Shown: positions 44,287-52,573 of the stretch, piece after piece
Layout of the letters: each line of letters begins with the position of its first letter
Position numbering within the stretch: position 1 is the stretch's first letter
From: Brevundimonas bullata
Lineage (GTDB): Bacteria > Pseudomonadota > Alphaproteobacteria > Caulobacterales > Caulobacteraceae
Reading direction: 5' to 3'
Length of the DNA stretch: 64,000 nucleotides
NCBI RefSeq assembly: GCF_014207965.1
Contig: NZ_JACHLM010000001.1
Location: forward strand, 806,001-870,000
Notes under the pieces: generated by a model
The model's input: the letters and a program-made list of their open reading frames with translations, nothing else
The model's database searches: none
What the model was told of the DNA's origin: nothing
Position numbers and translations under genes: made by a program

Positions 44287-44910
44287 ATGCCGCGTCGTCC
44301 CGTCGTTCTGTTCGCCGCCGCCTGTGCGGTCATCGCCCTGGCCCTGGGCCTGATCACCATGGTCGTGGTCAAGGGACGCGAGCAGTCCGCTCAGATCGCC
44401 GCTGAGACCGGCACAGGCCAACCGACCGTCGGCGGTCCCTTCACCCTGACCAATCAGGATGGCCAGGTCGTCGATCAGTCGATCCTGGAGGACAAGTGGA
44501 CCCTGGTCTTCTTCGGCTTCACCTACTGCCCTGACTACTGCCCGACGACCCTGGGTGTCCTGAACGCGGTGCAGGAACGCATGGGCGACAAGGCCAAGGA
44601 CCTGCAGATCGTCTTCGTCAGCATCGACCCAGAGCGCGACACGCCCAAGCTGCTGAAGGACTATCTGTCGTCAGACGGTTTCCCGGACGGCGTTATCGGC
44701 CTGACCGGCACGCCGGAGCAGACGGCCCAGGTGGCCAAGGCCTACCGCGCCTTCTACCAGAAGGTCGGCGAGGGCGAGGGCTATACGATGAACCACAGCC
44801 TCACCGTCTATCTGATGGGGCCGGACGGCCAGTTCCGCAGCGCCGTTGCCCATGACCTGGGGCCGGACAAGACGGCCAAGCTGATCGAACGGGCGATGGA
44901 GCGGGGCTGA
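44287..44910 (+). CDS. senC: SCO1/SenC/PrrC family copper chaperone
   Basis: SenC/Sco proteins deliver copper to cytochrome c oxidase and also act as thiol-disulphide reductases. In 207 aa: an N-terminal membrane anchor ('VVLFAAACAVIALALGLITM'), then a periplasmic thioredoxin-fold domain with CxxxC in 'GFTYCPDYCPTTLG' and the copper-ligand His in 'MNHSLTVYLMGPDG'. It diverges from regB across 64 nt. Linkage to regBA is the hallmark of this redox system in Rhodobacter and relatives. Confidence 0.95.
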   Translation: MPRRPVVLFAAACAVIALALGLITMVVVKGREQSAQIAAETGTGQPTVGGPFTLTNQDGQVVDQSILEDKWTLVFFGFTYCPDYCPTTLGVLNAVQERMGDKAKDLQIVFVSIDPERDTPKLLKDYLSSDGFPDGVIGLTGTPEQTAQVAKAYRAFYQKVGEGEGYTMNHSLTVYLMGPDGQFRSAVAHDLGPDKTAKLIERAMERG

Positions 44911-45007
44911 TCACCTTTCCCTGATCGCAGACCGGCGGAATCCTTTTTGCGCCGGGATGCGTTATATGCTGCACTGCCGCATCGGCGGGGGCCGCAGTCG
45001 GGGTTTC

Positions 45008-46288
45008 ATGCTCTACGCTTTTCACGAGCTCGCCTATCATTCGGCGACGCCGTTTCGGATCGGGGCCCAGATGGCCCGGTCGTTCTGGACGTCGCCTTTC
45101 AATCCGGCCTCGGACACGGCCATAGGCCGCACGGCCTACGCCTCGGCCGAGGTGTTCGAGAGCCTGACGCGGCGCTACGGCAAGCCCGCCTGGGGCTTGG
45201 AGACCATCGACATCGACGGCCATGTCGTGCGTACGACCGAACAGGTCGTCTGGTCATCCCCCTGGTGTCGGCTGGTCCGGTTCAAGCGCGACGCAGGCGA
45301 CCTGAAGAAAGCGGGCAAGGCGCTTGAGGCGCCCGCCGTCCTCATCGTCGCTCCCTTGTCGGGTCACTACGCCACCCTGCTGCGCGGCACGGTCGAGGGC
45401 TTCCTGCAGGACCACGACGTCTATGTCGCCGACTGGGAGAACGCCCGTCAGGTGCCGGTGCTGGAAGGCCGCTTCGACTTCTACGACTACATCGATCACG
45501 TCCGGGCTATGCTGACGGCCATCGGCCCGCGCGCCCACGTCGTCGGCGTCTGCCAGCCGGGACCGCCGGTGCTGGCGGCCTGCGCCGTCATGGCGGCCGA
45601 GAACGACCCGAACCGACCCGCTTCCATGACCTTCATGGGCTCGCCCATCGACGCCCGCCTGTCGCCGACGGTGACGAACCAGCTGGCTGAGGCCAAACCC
45701 TTCGCCTGGTTCAGGTCGAACATGATCCACACCGTGCCCTGGCCCTATCCGGGCTTTGGGCGGCGGGTCTATCCGGGCTTCGTTCAGCTCTACAGCTTCA
45801 TGTCGATGAACGAGGACAAGCACGTCGACGCCCATCGCCGCTATTTCGAGGACCTGGTGACCGGCGACGGCGACGGGGTCGAAAAGCACGAGCAGTTCTA
45901 TGACGAGTATCTGTCGGTGCTGGATCTGACCGAGGAGTTCTATCTCCAGACCATCGACATCGTCTTCCAGCAGCATCTGCTGGCGCGCGGCCTGCTGGAG
46001 CACAGGGGCAAGCGCGTCGATCTGTCCGCCATCACCGACATCGGCCTGGCCACGGTCGAGGGCGAGAAGGACGATATCTCGGGCGTGGGTCAGACCCAGG
46101 CCGCGCATGGCCTGACGCCGAACATCCCTGATGACCGCCGCCTGCTCTACGTCCAGCCGGGGGTGGGTCACTACGGCGTCTTCAACGGGCGCCGCTTCCG
46201 CGACGAGATCTATCCGCGGGTGCGCGACTTCATCGCCCAGAACGAGAGCTTGAGTGCAGTACCGGAACGGCCAGCGGCTGCCGCTTGA
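45008..46288 (+). CDS. phaZ: Intracellular polyhydroxyalkanoate (PHB) depolymerase
   Basis: PhaZ breaks down stored PHB granules in the cytoplasm. ATG 45008 gives MLYAFHELAYHSATPFRIGA, matching the family N-terminus (426 aa). The nucleophile is a cysteine, C182 in 'VVGVCQPGPPVLAACA', equivalent to the active Cys known in Ralstonia PhaZ1; other family motifs are 'VADWENARQVP' and the C-terminal His in 'QPGVGHYGVFNGRRFRDEI'. The end overlaps the next gene by 35 nt. No PHB synthase is in the window. Confidence 0.93.
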   Translation: MLYAFHELAYHSATPFRIGAQMARSFWTSPFNPASDTAIGRTAYASAEVFESLTRRYGKPAWGLETIDIDGHVVRTTEQVVWSSPWCRLVRFKRDAGDLKKAGKALEAPAVLIVAPLSGHYATLLRGTVEGFLQDHDVYVADWENARQVPVLEGRFDFYDYIDHVRAMLTAIGPRAHVVGVCQPGPPVLAACAVMAAENDPNRPASMTFMGSPIDARLSPTVTNQLAEAKPFAWFRSNMIHTVPWPYPGFGRRVYPGFVQLYSFMSMNEDKHVDAHRRYFEDLVTGDGDGVEKHEQFYDEYLSVLDLTEEFYLQTIDIVFQQHLLARGLLEHRGKRVDLSAITDIGLATVEGEKDDISGVGQTQAAHGLTPNIPDDRRLLYVQPGVGHYGVFNGRRFRDEIYPRVRDFIAQNESLSAVPERPAAAA

Positions 46289-46967
46289 GGGCGGGGGCGC
46301 CCTTCGCCTGTCGGTGAACCCGCGCGCACGAAGGCTGTCGATCCGCATCGACGCCCGCGCCGGCGAAGCCGTGGCCGTGGCGCCGTCCGAGCGACGGTTG
46401 ACCGAGGTGGTGGCCTTTGCGCGGACGAAGTCTGGCTGGATCGCTGACCGGTTGGCCGCGCGGGTCGCGGGTTCGCCGCTGGAGCCCGGCGCGGTGGTGT
46501 CCTGGCTCGGGCGCAGCGTGCGACTGGAAGCCGTTGGAGGCGCCGGGGCGGCGCGTCTGGTCGAGACGCCGGACGGGCCGGTGATCCGCTCGGGCGGCGA
46601 GGGCGAGGCCTTCTCACGCCGGGTCGAGAACTGGTTCAAGCGGGCGGCGCGCGAGTTTCTGGTCGCCCGCACCGAGGTTCATCTGAGTACGCTGGGTCAG
46701 AAGCCGGTCCGGGTGGCGATCGTCGACACCCGCTCGCGCTGGGGTTCGTGCAGCCCGCACAACCGCTCGATCCGCTATTCGTGGCGGGTGATCATGGCTC
46801 CGCCTGAGGTGGCCGACTATCTGGCCGCGCACGAGGTCGCCCACCTGGTCCACGCCGACCACAGCTCGGCCTATTGGGCGGTGGTGCACCGCCTGGTAGG
46901 CGACCATCGGCCGTTCCGCCAATGGCTGCGCGACCACGGCGCAGCCCTGCACGCCGTGGGGCGATAG
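46254..46967 (+). CDS. YgjP-like metallopeptidase (M48/DUF45)
   Basis: A 237-aa predicted zinc metallopeptidase of the YgjP/DUF45 family. The N-terminal domain is beta-rich ('LRLSVNPRARRLSIRIDARA', 'VAVAPSERR'), and the peptidase part has 'TRSRWGSCSPHNRSIRYSWR' and the HExxH zinc site in 'YLAAHEVAHLVHADHSSAYW'. The GTG start at 46254 overlaps phaZ by 35 nt; a later start is possible but would cut the conserved N-terminus. The substrate is unknown. It is probably co-transcribed with phaZ. Confidence 0.88.
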   Translation: MQYRNGQRLPLEGGGALRLSVNPRARRLSIRIDARAGEAVAVAPSERRLTEVVAFARTKSGWIADRLAARVAGSPLEPGAVVSWLGRSVRLEAVGGAGAARLVETPDGPVIRSGGEGEAFSRRVENWFKRAAREFLVARTEVHLSTLGQKPVRVAIVDTRSRWGSCSPHNRSIRYSWRVIMAPPEVADYLAAHEVAHLVHADHSSAYWAVVHRLVGDHRPFRQWLRDHGAALHAVGR

Positions 46968-46984
46968 GGCGGCCCTTCCTCTTC

Positions 46985-47156
46985 CGTCATCCTCCGGCAA
47001 GCGGCGCAGCCGCGCAGACCGGGGGACCCAGCGGCGCCCGGAGGGCGACCCGACGGGTGGCGCTTGGCAGCCAAAATCCTGCGCCGCGCTTGCGGCCCAG
47101 ATCGCCTTCGGCGCCGCTGGGTCCCCCGGTCTCGCTTCGCTCGCCGGAGGATGACG
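46985..47156. repeat. Large intergenic inverted repeat P6
   Basis: The outer arms CGTCATCCTCCGGC and GCCGGAGGATGACG close the element. Inner arms form a perfect 23-bp match; one of them begins GGCGCCGCTGGGTCCCC (from about 47110). It fills the gap between the YgjP-like peptidase gene and the end of the convergent penicillin-binding protein gene. No gene within it. Confidence 0.85.
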
Positions 47157-47176
47157 AAAGAAGTGGGCGCTTCGGC

Positions 47177-49255
47177 CTAGAAGAACACCGCCTCGGGCTT
47201 CTTCTCGCTGCGCGGTGCGTCCTTGGGGGACGGCTGCGGCGAGGTCGGGCGGACGACCGGCTGGTCATTGGGCAGGGGCGCGGGCGTCGGGACCGGCTGG
47301 CCGTCGACGATGGCCGGGCCGGGTTCCCTCTCCAGCGGTTGGGCGTAGGGGTCCTGAACCTGGCCCATCATGTCGCCGACCGGATCGGGCGCGACCCAGC
47401 CCTCGGGCAGGGGCGGGCCGTTGGGGATGGGCTGGACCGCCAGCTTGGGCAGGGCGGCCTCCATGAAGCCGCGCCAGATGGCGGCGGGCGAGGAGCCGCC
47501 GGTCACGCCGCGCATGGCCTTGTTGTCGTCCTTGCCGACCCAGACGGCGGCGACGAAGCCGCCGGTATAGCCGACGAACCAGGCGTCCTTGTAGTCCGAG
47601 GTGGTGCCGGTCTTGCCGGCGATGTCGCGACCGCCGATGGCCGCCGAACGGCCGCTGCCCGAGGTGATCACGCCGCGCAGCATCTGGTTCATGTAATAGA
47701 GCGACGGGTTGTTGATCGCCTGGCCGTTCTCGCCCGTGCCGTGCTGATAGATGACGCGACCCGAGGGGGTGCGGATGCGGCTGATGCCATAGGCCTCGAC
47801 CCGCTTGCCGCCGTTGGCGAAGGCGTCATAGGCCTGGGCCATCTCCAGAGGGCTGACCTCGACGGCGCCCAGGGCCATGGACGGTTGCAGGCCGATCTCG
47901 CTGGTGATGCCGAGGCGACGCGCGGCGCGGGCCACGGCGTCTCGGCCGACCTGATCAGCGACATAGGCGGCCACGGTGTTGGTCGACTGGGCCACGGCCT
48001 GAGCCAAGGTCATCTGACCCGAGAAGTTGCCGGAATAGTTGCGCGGCGACCAGCCGCCGATGGTCACAGGTTGGTCCACGACGGGGGTGGTCGGGGTGTA
48101 TCCGGCCTCGACCGCCGCCAGATAGACGAAGGGCTTCCACGCCGAGCCGGCCTGACGGCGGGCGTCGACGGCGCGGTTGAACTGGCTGTCGGCATAGGAG
48201 CCGCCGCCGATCATGGCGCGGACCCGGCCTTCGCCGTCCAGGGCGACCAGGGCCGCCTGCTCGACGCCCCGACCCTTGTCGCGGTCCAGGATGCGGCGCA
48301 CGGCGCGCTCGGCGTCGGTCTGCAGGGTCAGGTCCAGGGTGGTTTCGACCACCATGTCCTCGGTCGGTTCGCCGACCAGGCCGCGAATCTGCTTGTCCAG
48401 CCAGTCGATGAAGTACTGGGCGTGTTGGCTGGCCAGGGTGCGCGAGACGCGGACGGGCTGGGCTACGGCGGCGTCGCGCTGGGCCGGGGTGATGGCGCCG
48501 ACATCGACCATTTCGTTGAGGACGACATTGGCGCGGGTGGCGGCGCGCTCGCTTTCAGACACCGGCGAATAGCGCGACGGGGCCTTCAGCAGGCCGGCCA
48601 GAAGGGCGGATTCGCCCACCGTCAGCTTGTCCGCGCTCTTGTCGAAATAGCGCTGCGAGGCGGCCTCGATGCCATAGGCGCCGGCGCCGAAATAGACCCG
48701 GTTCAGATAGAGGGCGAGGATTTCCTTCTTGGTGAACTTCATCTCCAGCCAGACGGCCAGCATCAGCTCCTGAACCTTGCGCTTCAGGTTCTGGTCGGGC
48801 GTCAGGAAGAGGTTCTTGGCCAGTTGCTGGGTGATGGTCGACCCGCCCTGGACCACGCGCCCGGCCTTGAGGTTCAGGGCCATGGCCCGGGTCATGCCGA
48901 TGGGGTCGAAACCGGGGTGGTGATAGAAGCGCCGGTCCTCGATGGCGATGAAGGCCGCGGGGACATAGTCGGGCAGGGCGTCCAGATCGACCGGCGGGGC
49001 CATCTGGGTGCCGCGCACGGCGATCAGGGCGCCGGAGCGGTCCAGATAGGTGATCGAGGGCTGACGCTCGACGTCATAGAGGGTCGAGGTGTCCGGCAGG
49101 TCGCGCGCGAAGACGGCGAAGAAGACGACGGCGAAGATCAGGCCCCAGACGGCCAGCACCGCGCCCCAGTAGAGGAGGTTGCCGAGGAAGGAGCGACGCG
49201 GCTTCTTGCCGCCGCCCTGCTCATTGCGGTCCGGTCCGCCGTCTTTACGCGCCAT
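47177..49255 (-). CDS. Class A penicillin-binding protein (PBP1A family, bifunctional)
   Basis: A bifunctional glycosyltransferase/transpeptidase that polymerises and cross-links peptidoglycan. In 692 aa: a cytoplasmic basic N-terminus, a TM anchor (about 25-50), a GT51 domain with catalytic Glu 106 in 'AIEDRRFYHHPGFD' and 'VQGGSTITQQLAKNLFL', then the transpeptidase domain with S371-A-W-K, S424-T-N and K548-T-G. The C-terminal 60 residues are Pro-rich and disordered. It closely follows the pattern of alphaproteobacterial PBP1-type enzymes. A 145-nt gap upstream holds nothing I can identify. Confidence 0.94.
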   Translation of the reverse strand: MARKDGGPDRNEQGGGKKPRRSFLGNLLYWGAVLAVWGLIFAVVFFAVFARDLPDTSTLYDVERQPSITYLDRSGALIAVRGTQMAPPVDLDALPDYVPAAFIAIEDRRFYHHPGFDPIGMTRAMALNLKAGRVVQGGSTITQQLAKNLFLTPDQNLKRKVQELMLAVWLEMKFTKKEILALYLNRVYFGAGAYGIEAASQRYFDKSADKLTVGESALLAGLLKAPSRYSPVSESERAATRANVVLNEMVDVGAITPAQRDAAVAQPVRVSRTLASQHAQYFIDWLDKQIRGLVGEPTEDMVVETTLDLTLQTDAERAVRRILDRDKGRGVEQAALVALDGEGRVRAMIGGGSYADSQFNRAVDARRQAGSAWKPFVYLAAVEAGYTPTTPVVDQPVTIGGWSPRNYSGNFSGQMTLAQAVAQSTNTVAAYVADQVGRDAVARAARRLGITSEIGLQPSMALGAVEVSPLEMAQAYDAFANGGKRVEAYGISRIRTPSGRVIYQHGTGENGQAINNPSLYYMNQMLRGVITSGSGRSAAIGGRDIAGKTGTTSDYKDAWFVGYTGGFVAAVWVGKDDNKAMRGVTGGSSPAAIWRGFMEAALPKLAVQPIPNGPPLPEGWVAPDPVGDMMGQVQDPYAQPLEREPGPAIVDGQPVPTPAPLPNDQPVVRPTSPQPSPKDAPRSEKKPEAVFF

Positions 49256-49400
49256 GAAAGTCCCTTTTGCAGCGGCGTGACCCTAGAGCGAAATCGGTCA
49301 GGACGCGACAGCGCCCAAACTCAGATATTCGCGCAAGCAAGATGCCGGGTCGCGCCGTCGCAGAAAACGCCGTCTTCTCTAATCACAGGAGCGTGAGGAC

Positions 49401-50354
49401 TTATTTCGCCGAAAGAAAGGCGTCGAGATCACCGTAAAACGCCTGGGGCTGGTCCAGCATGATGAAGTGGGCGCTGTCATCGATGCGCTTCAGCTTCGCG
49501 TCCGGCAGGGTCGAAAACGACATCTGATAGATGGCGTCGGTGATGGCGTCGGTCATGCGCGGGTCGTTGAACTTCACATAGAGGACTTCGGTCGGGGCGG
49601 TGATCTTGCCCAGTTCCGGGCGCAGATCGGTGACGATCAGTTCGCGGAAGGCGGCGGCCGAGACCTGCTGGTCGCTGTTTTCGGTGTCCTGCAGCGGGCC
49701 GGAGCGGGCGGCCTCGGTCTTGATCATGGCGGTGACAGCGGCCTTGGCCTGGGTCAGGTACTGGTCGCGTGGCGCGGTGGACTGGGCGGTGAAGACCTGG
49801 TCGGCGACAGGGACGACGCTTTCCGCCGTGGTTCCGGGCGGTCCGAACATGGCGCCCATGAAGGGCATCATGTCCACCACCATCAGCTTGCCGACCAGGT
49901 CGGGGTGCCGCGCGGCCAGCATCATGCCCATGGTGCCGCCCATCGAATGACCGACGACGGCGGGCTTTTGCAGGCCCTGTTCGCGGATGTAGCGGGCGAT
50001 CTCCTCAGCCACCGGGGCGGCGACGGGGCCGCTGGCGTTGCCCTTGGCCGGGGCGCCGGCGAAGCCCTGAACATGGATGCGGTGGATGCGGTAGCGGTCC
50101 CCCAGATGATCGACCACGCCCTGCCAGATCTCGGGCGAGGACGACAGGCCGGGGATCAGGATCAGGTCGGGCGCGCCTTCCGGCCCATCGACGCGCACAT
50201 GCAGGCGGTCCGAGGCGAAGTCGGCGTGGGCGTGGCCGTGAGCGGCGTGGCCCTCGGCATGGTTTGTGTGGCCGTCCTGGGCCAGGGCGGGCATGGCCCC
50301 CGCCAGCAGTACGGCGGCGGCCCCGAAAGCAAAAATGGAGGCGGTGCGGATCAT
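49401..50354 (-). CDS. Exported alpha/beta hydrolase with His-rich N-terminus
   Basis: A 317-aa protein with signal peptide (MIRTASIFAFGAAAVLLAGA..., cut after ALA). A His-rich segment follows (QDGHTNHAEGHAAHGHAHAD), a likely metal-binding tail. The hydrolase core has 'DLILIPGLSSSPEIWQGVVD', the nucleophile elbow 'VVGHSMGGTMGMMLAARHP' and the catalytic His in 'DDSAHFIMLDQPQ'. The substrate is unknown. It diverges from the Rieske oxygenase gene across 99 nt. Confidence 0.88.
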   Translation of the reverse strand: MIRTASIFAFGAAAVLLAGAMPALAQDGHTNHAEGHAAHGHAHADFASDRLHVRVDGPEGAPDLILIPGLSSSPEIWQGVVDHLGDRYRIHRIHVQGFAGAPAKGNASGPVAAPVAEEIARYIREQGLQKPAVVGHSMGGTMGMMLAARHPDLVGKLMVVDMMPFMGAMFGPPGTTAESVVPVADQVFTAQSTAPRDQYLTQAKAAVTAMIKTEAARSGPLQDTENSDQQVSAAAFRELIVTDLRPELGKITAPTEVLYVKFNDPRMTDAITDAIYQMSFSTLPDAKLKRIDDSAHFIMLDQPQAFYGDLDAFLSAK

Positions 50355-50453
50355 GGCGTCTTCTCCCCGAAGATTTTGACCCAGATTAATTCATCGCGCG
50401 AGGAAGGGAATGGGCTTTGGACGGGCGGCGGTCCCTGCTGCTAGAAAGCGGCC

Positions 50454-51569
50454 ATGACCGCTGACGCTGCTTCTTCTCCCGCGACCGCTCCCGAGGCCAA
50501 GGCGCCGCCGACCGCCTTCGGCAAGGGCTTCGTGCGCGACGCCTGGTATTTCGTCGCCCTGGCGCGCGACGTGCCGGTCGCCAGCCTGAAACGCTATGAG
50601 GTGATGGACGAGCCGGTGCTGATCGGGCGGACGCGCGCGGGCGCGGTCTATGCCATGCGCGACATCTGCCCCCACCGCGCCGCGCCGCTGTCGGCCGGAC
50701 GTCTGGTGGACAAGCCGGGCGAGGGTGAGACGATCGAGTGCCCCTATCACGGCTGGCGCTTCCGTCCCGACGGCGTCTGCGCCGCCATCCCGTCCCTGGT
50801 CGAGGATCAAGCCTTTGAGGCTGAGCGCATTCGGGTGCGGTCCTATCCGGTCCGCGAGAGCCAGGGGCTGGTCTTCGTCTGGATGGCCGCCGACGCGCGC
50901 GATCCGTCCGAGCCGGACCACGAGCCGCCGCTCTTCCCCGGCGCCGAGGGCGAGGTGAAGCTGGTCGAGGCGATGGATTTCGACAGCCATATCGACCACG
51001 CCGTCATCGGCCTGATGGACCCGGCGCACGGCCCCTTCGTGCATCAGCAGTGGTGGTGGCGCTCCGAGCATTCGATGCACGAAAAAGCCAAGACCTTTGC
51101 GCCGCGCGACTACGGCTGGGCCATGGTGCGCCACGCCCCGTCGTCGAACAGCCGCCTGTACAAGATCCTGGGCGGGGCGCCGGCGACGGAGATCACCTTC
51201 CGTCTGCCCGGCTATCGCTGGGAGCATATCCAGGTGGGCGCCAAGCAAGTTCTGGCCCTGACCTGCCTGACGCCGGTGACGGAAACGAAGACGCGCATCA
51301 CCCAGATCTTCTGGTCCGACCATTGGGTGTTCAATGTCGCCAAGCCCTTCCTGCGCATGGGCGTGGTCGCCTTCCTGAAGCAGGACGGCGGCATGGTGAA
51401 CCTGCAGAACGAGGGGCTGAAGTACGACCCAGCCCTGATCTGGATCGACGACGCCGACAAGCAGGCCAAGTGGTACCAGCAGCTGAAGCGCGAATGGATC
51501 AAGAGCCGCGCCGAGGGCCGCGGCTTTGTCAATCCCATCAAGGAAGTGGTGCTGCGGTGGAAGAGCTGA
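50454..51569 (+). CDS. Rieske-type aromatic ring-hydroxylating/demethylating oxygenase
   Basis: A 371-aa Rieske non-haem iron oxygenase. The [2Fe-2S] ligands are in 'DICPHRAAPLSAG' (C-x-H) and 'IECPYHGWRFRPDG' (C-x2-H). The catalytic iron site is in 'FDSHIDHAVIGLMDPAHGPF', where D-x2-H-x... fits the D/H/H facial triad. The overall architecture matches the vanillate demethylase/PaO-like group rather than a two-subunit dioxygenase. No dedicated reductase gene is nearby, so the electron donor is unknown. It is followed by a bidirectional terminator and a TetR gene. Confidence 0.9.
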   Translation: MTADAASSPATAPEAKAPPTAFGKGFVRDAWYFVALARDVPVASLKRYEVMDEPVLIGRTRAGAVYAMRDICPHRAAPLSAGRLVDKPGEGETIECPYHGWRFRPDGVCAAIPSLVEDQAFEAERIRVRSYPVRESQGLVFVWMAADARDPSEPDHEPPLFPGAEGEVKLVEAMDFDSHIDHAVIGLMDPAHGPFVHQQWWWRSEHSMHEKAKTFAPRDYGWAMVRHAPSSNSRLYKILGGAPATEITFRLPGYRWEHIQVGAKQVLALTCLTPVTETKTRITQIFWSDHWVFNVAKPFLRMGVVAFLKQDGGMVNLQNEGLKYDPALIWIDDADKQAKWYQQLKREWIKSRAEGRGFVNPIKEVVLRWKS

Positions 51570-51614
51570 GCGCAGGGCGGGCCACACCCCGTTCGCTCCA
51601 AGCTTGAAGACAAG

Positions 51615-51652
51615 AAAAAGGCCTCTCCCCGCGCGGGGGAGAGGCCTTTTTG
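51615..51652. terminator. Bidirectional intrinsic terminator
   Basis: AAAAAGGCCTCTCCCC/GGGGAGAGGCCTTTTT stem with a GCGCG loop between the convergent Rieske and TetR genes. A/T tracts on both sides serve both strands. Confidence 0.93.
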
Positions 51653-51685
51653 TTCAGCAGTCAGGGGCGCGTCAGCCCCTGCCGA

Positions 51686-52345
51686 TTACTGGCGCGCCAG
51701 CTGGCTGGACAGGATCAGGTCAAGTTGCTTGCGGATGTGCGGCGTCAGCTCTTCGATGCCCCAGTTGTCGTAGGCGGCGTAGCGGAAGTTGGCGATAAAG
51801 ACGTCCCAGATCATGCGGCCCATGACCAGCTGGTCCAGGTCCTGACGCAGTTCGCCTTCGCGGATGCCCGCTTGCAGCACGGCGATGATGGCTTCGATAA
51901 TGGGCTTGACGAAGGTGCGCGAACGCTCGTCGGCGGCGGCCGGCTGGAACCACGAGCGGGCGACCATGGCCTGCATCAGCGGCAGGTGCTCCAGCGAGCG
52001 ATGGTAACCGGCGGTCAGGCCCTCGGCCAGACGCTCGACGACGCGACCTTCATGGCCGGCGGCGGTCTGGATGTCCTGCAGCAGGCCGGCCATTTCCTCG
52101 GCGAAGACGCACTCGAACAGTTCGGCCTTGTCCTGGAAGTTGGCGAAGACCGCGCCGGTCGACATTCCGGCGCCCTTGGCGATGTCGCGGATGGTGGCGG
52201 CGTCGTATCCGCGCTCGGCGAACAAGGCGCGCGCGGCGTCCAGCACCTTCTGGCGGGTGCGGATCTTGGCAGCCTGACGACGGTTCAGGCGGGGTTGGCC
52301 CTCGGTGTCGATGACTTCGGGGGCAGACGAAATGGTCTCACGCAT
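51686..52345 (-). CDS. TetR/AcrR family transcriptional regulator
   Basis: A 219-aa repressor-type protein. The N-terminal helix-turn-helix is clear: 'RQKVLDAARALFAERGYDAA', 'TIRDIAKGAGMSTGAVFANF' and 'QDKAELFECVFAEEMAGL'. The C-terminal ligand domain is all-helical. ATG 52345 is preferred over a TTG eight codons upstream. Targets are unknown; the convergent Rieske oxygenase is not obviously its target, since the gene ends face each other. The 204-nt upstream region holds nothing I can name. Confidence 0.92.
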   Translation of the reverse strand: MRETISSAPEVIDTEGQPRLNRRQAAKIRTRQKVLDAARALFAERGYDAATIRDIAKGAGMSTGAVFANFQDKAELFECVFAEEMAGLLQDIQTAAGHEGRVVERLAEGLTAGYHRSLEHLPLMQAMVARSWFQPAAADERSRTFVKPIIEAIIAVLQAGIREGELRQDLDQLVMGRMIWDVFIANFRYAAYDNWGIEELTPHIRKQLDLILSSQLARQ

Positions 52346-52573
52346 CAGGAAAATACTCTGGCTCGGCAAAGGTTTAACGCTCGCCGGTCGTGAAGGACGT
52401 CAGCAGCATCAGACCGGATTCTACGCCGCCTCGGCGTGGACCACGGTAAGACGACAACGAACGTCCCATGGGGGGAAGCTAACTTTCATCACCGAACATT
52501 GACCAAAATGGGTCGCGAGCCGATCTCAAATCTTGCTTAATCTTTGCCGTAAGGTCAACGAAGCTAGGGGTTT

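Noticed and set aside
46985-47156. CRISPR array
   Set aside because: The repeat is a single pair of inverted arms, not regularly spaced direct repeats; no cas genes in the window.
46874-49396. 840-codon plus-strand frame opposite the penicillin-binding protein
   Set aside because: Runs through palindrome P6 and antisense to a protein with complete GT51 and transpeptidase motifs.
52500-52560. CtrA box (TTAA-N7-TTAA) near TTAATCTTTGCCGTAA
   Set aside because: The second half-site deviates at two positions, and the location, downstream of one gene end and upstream of the TetR gene, gives no support.
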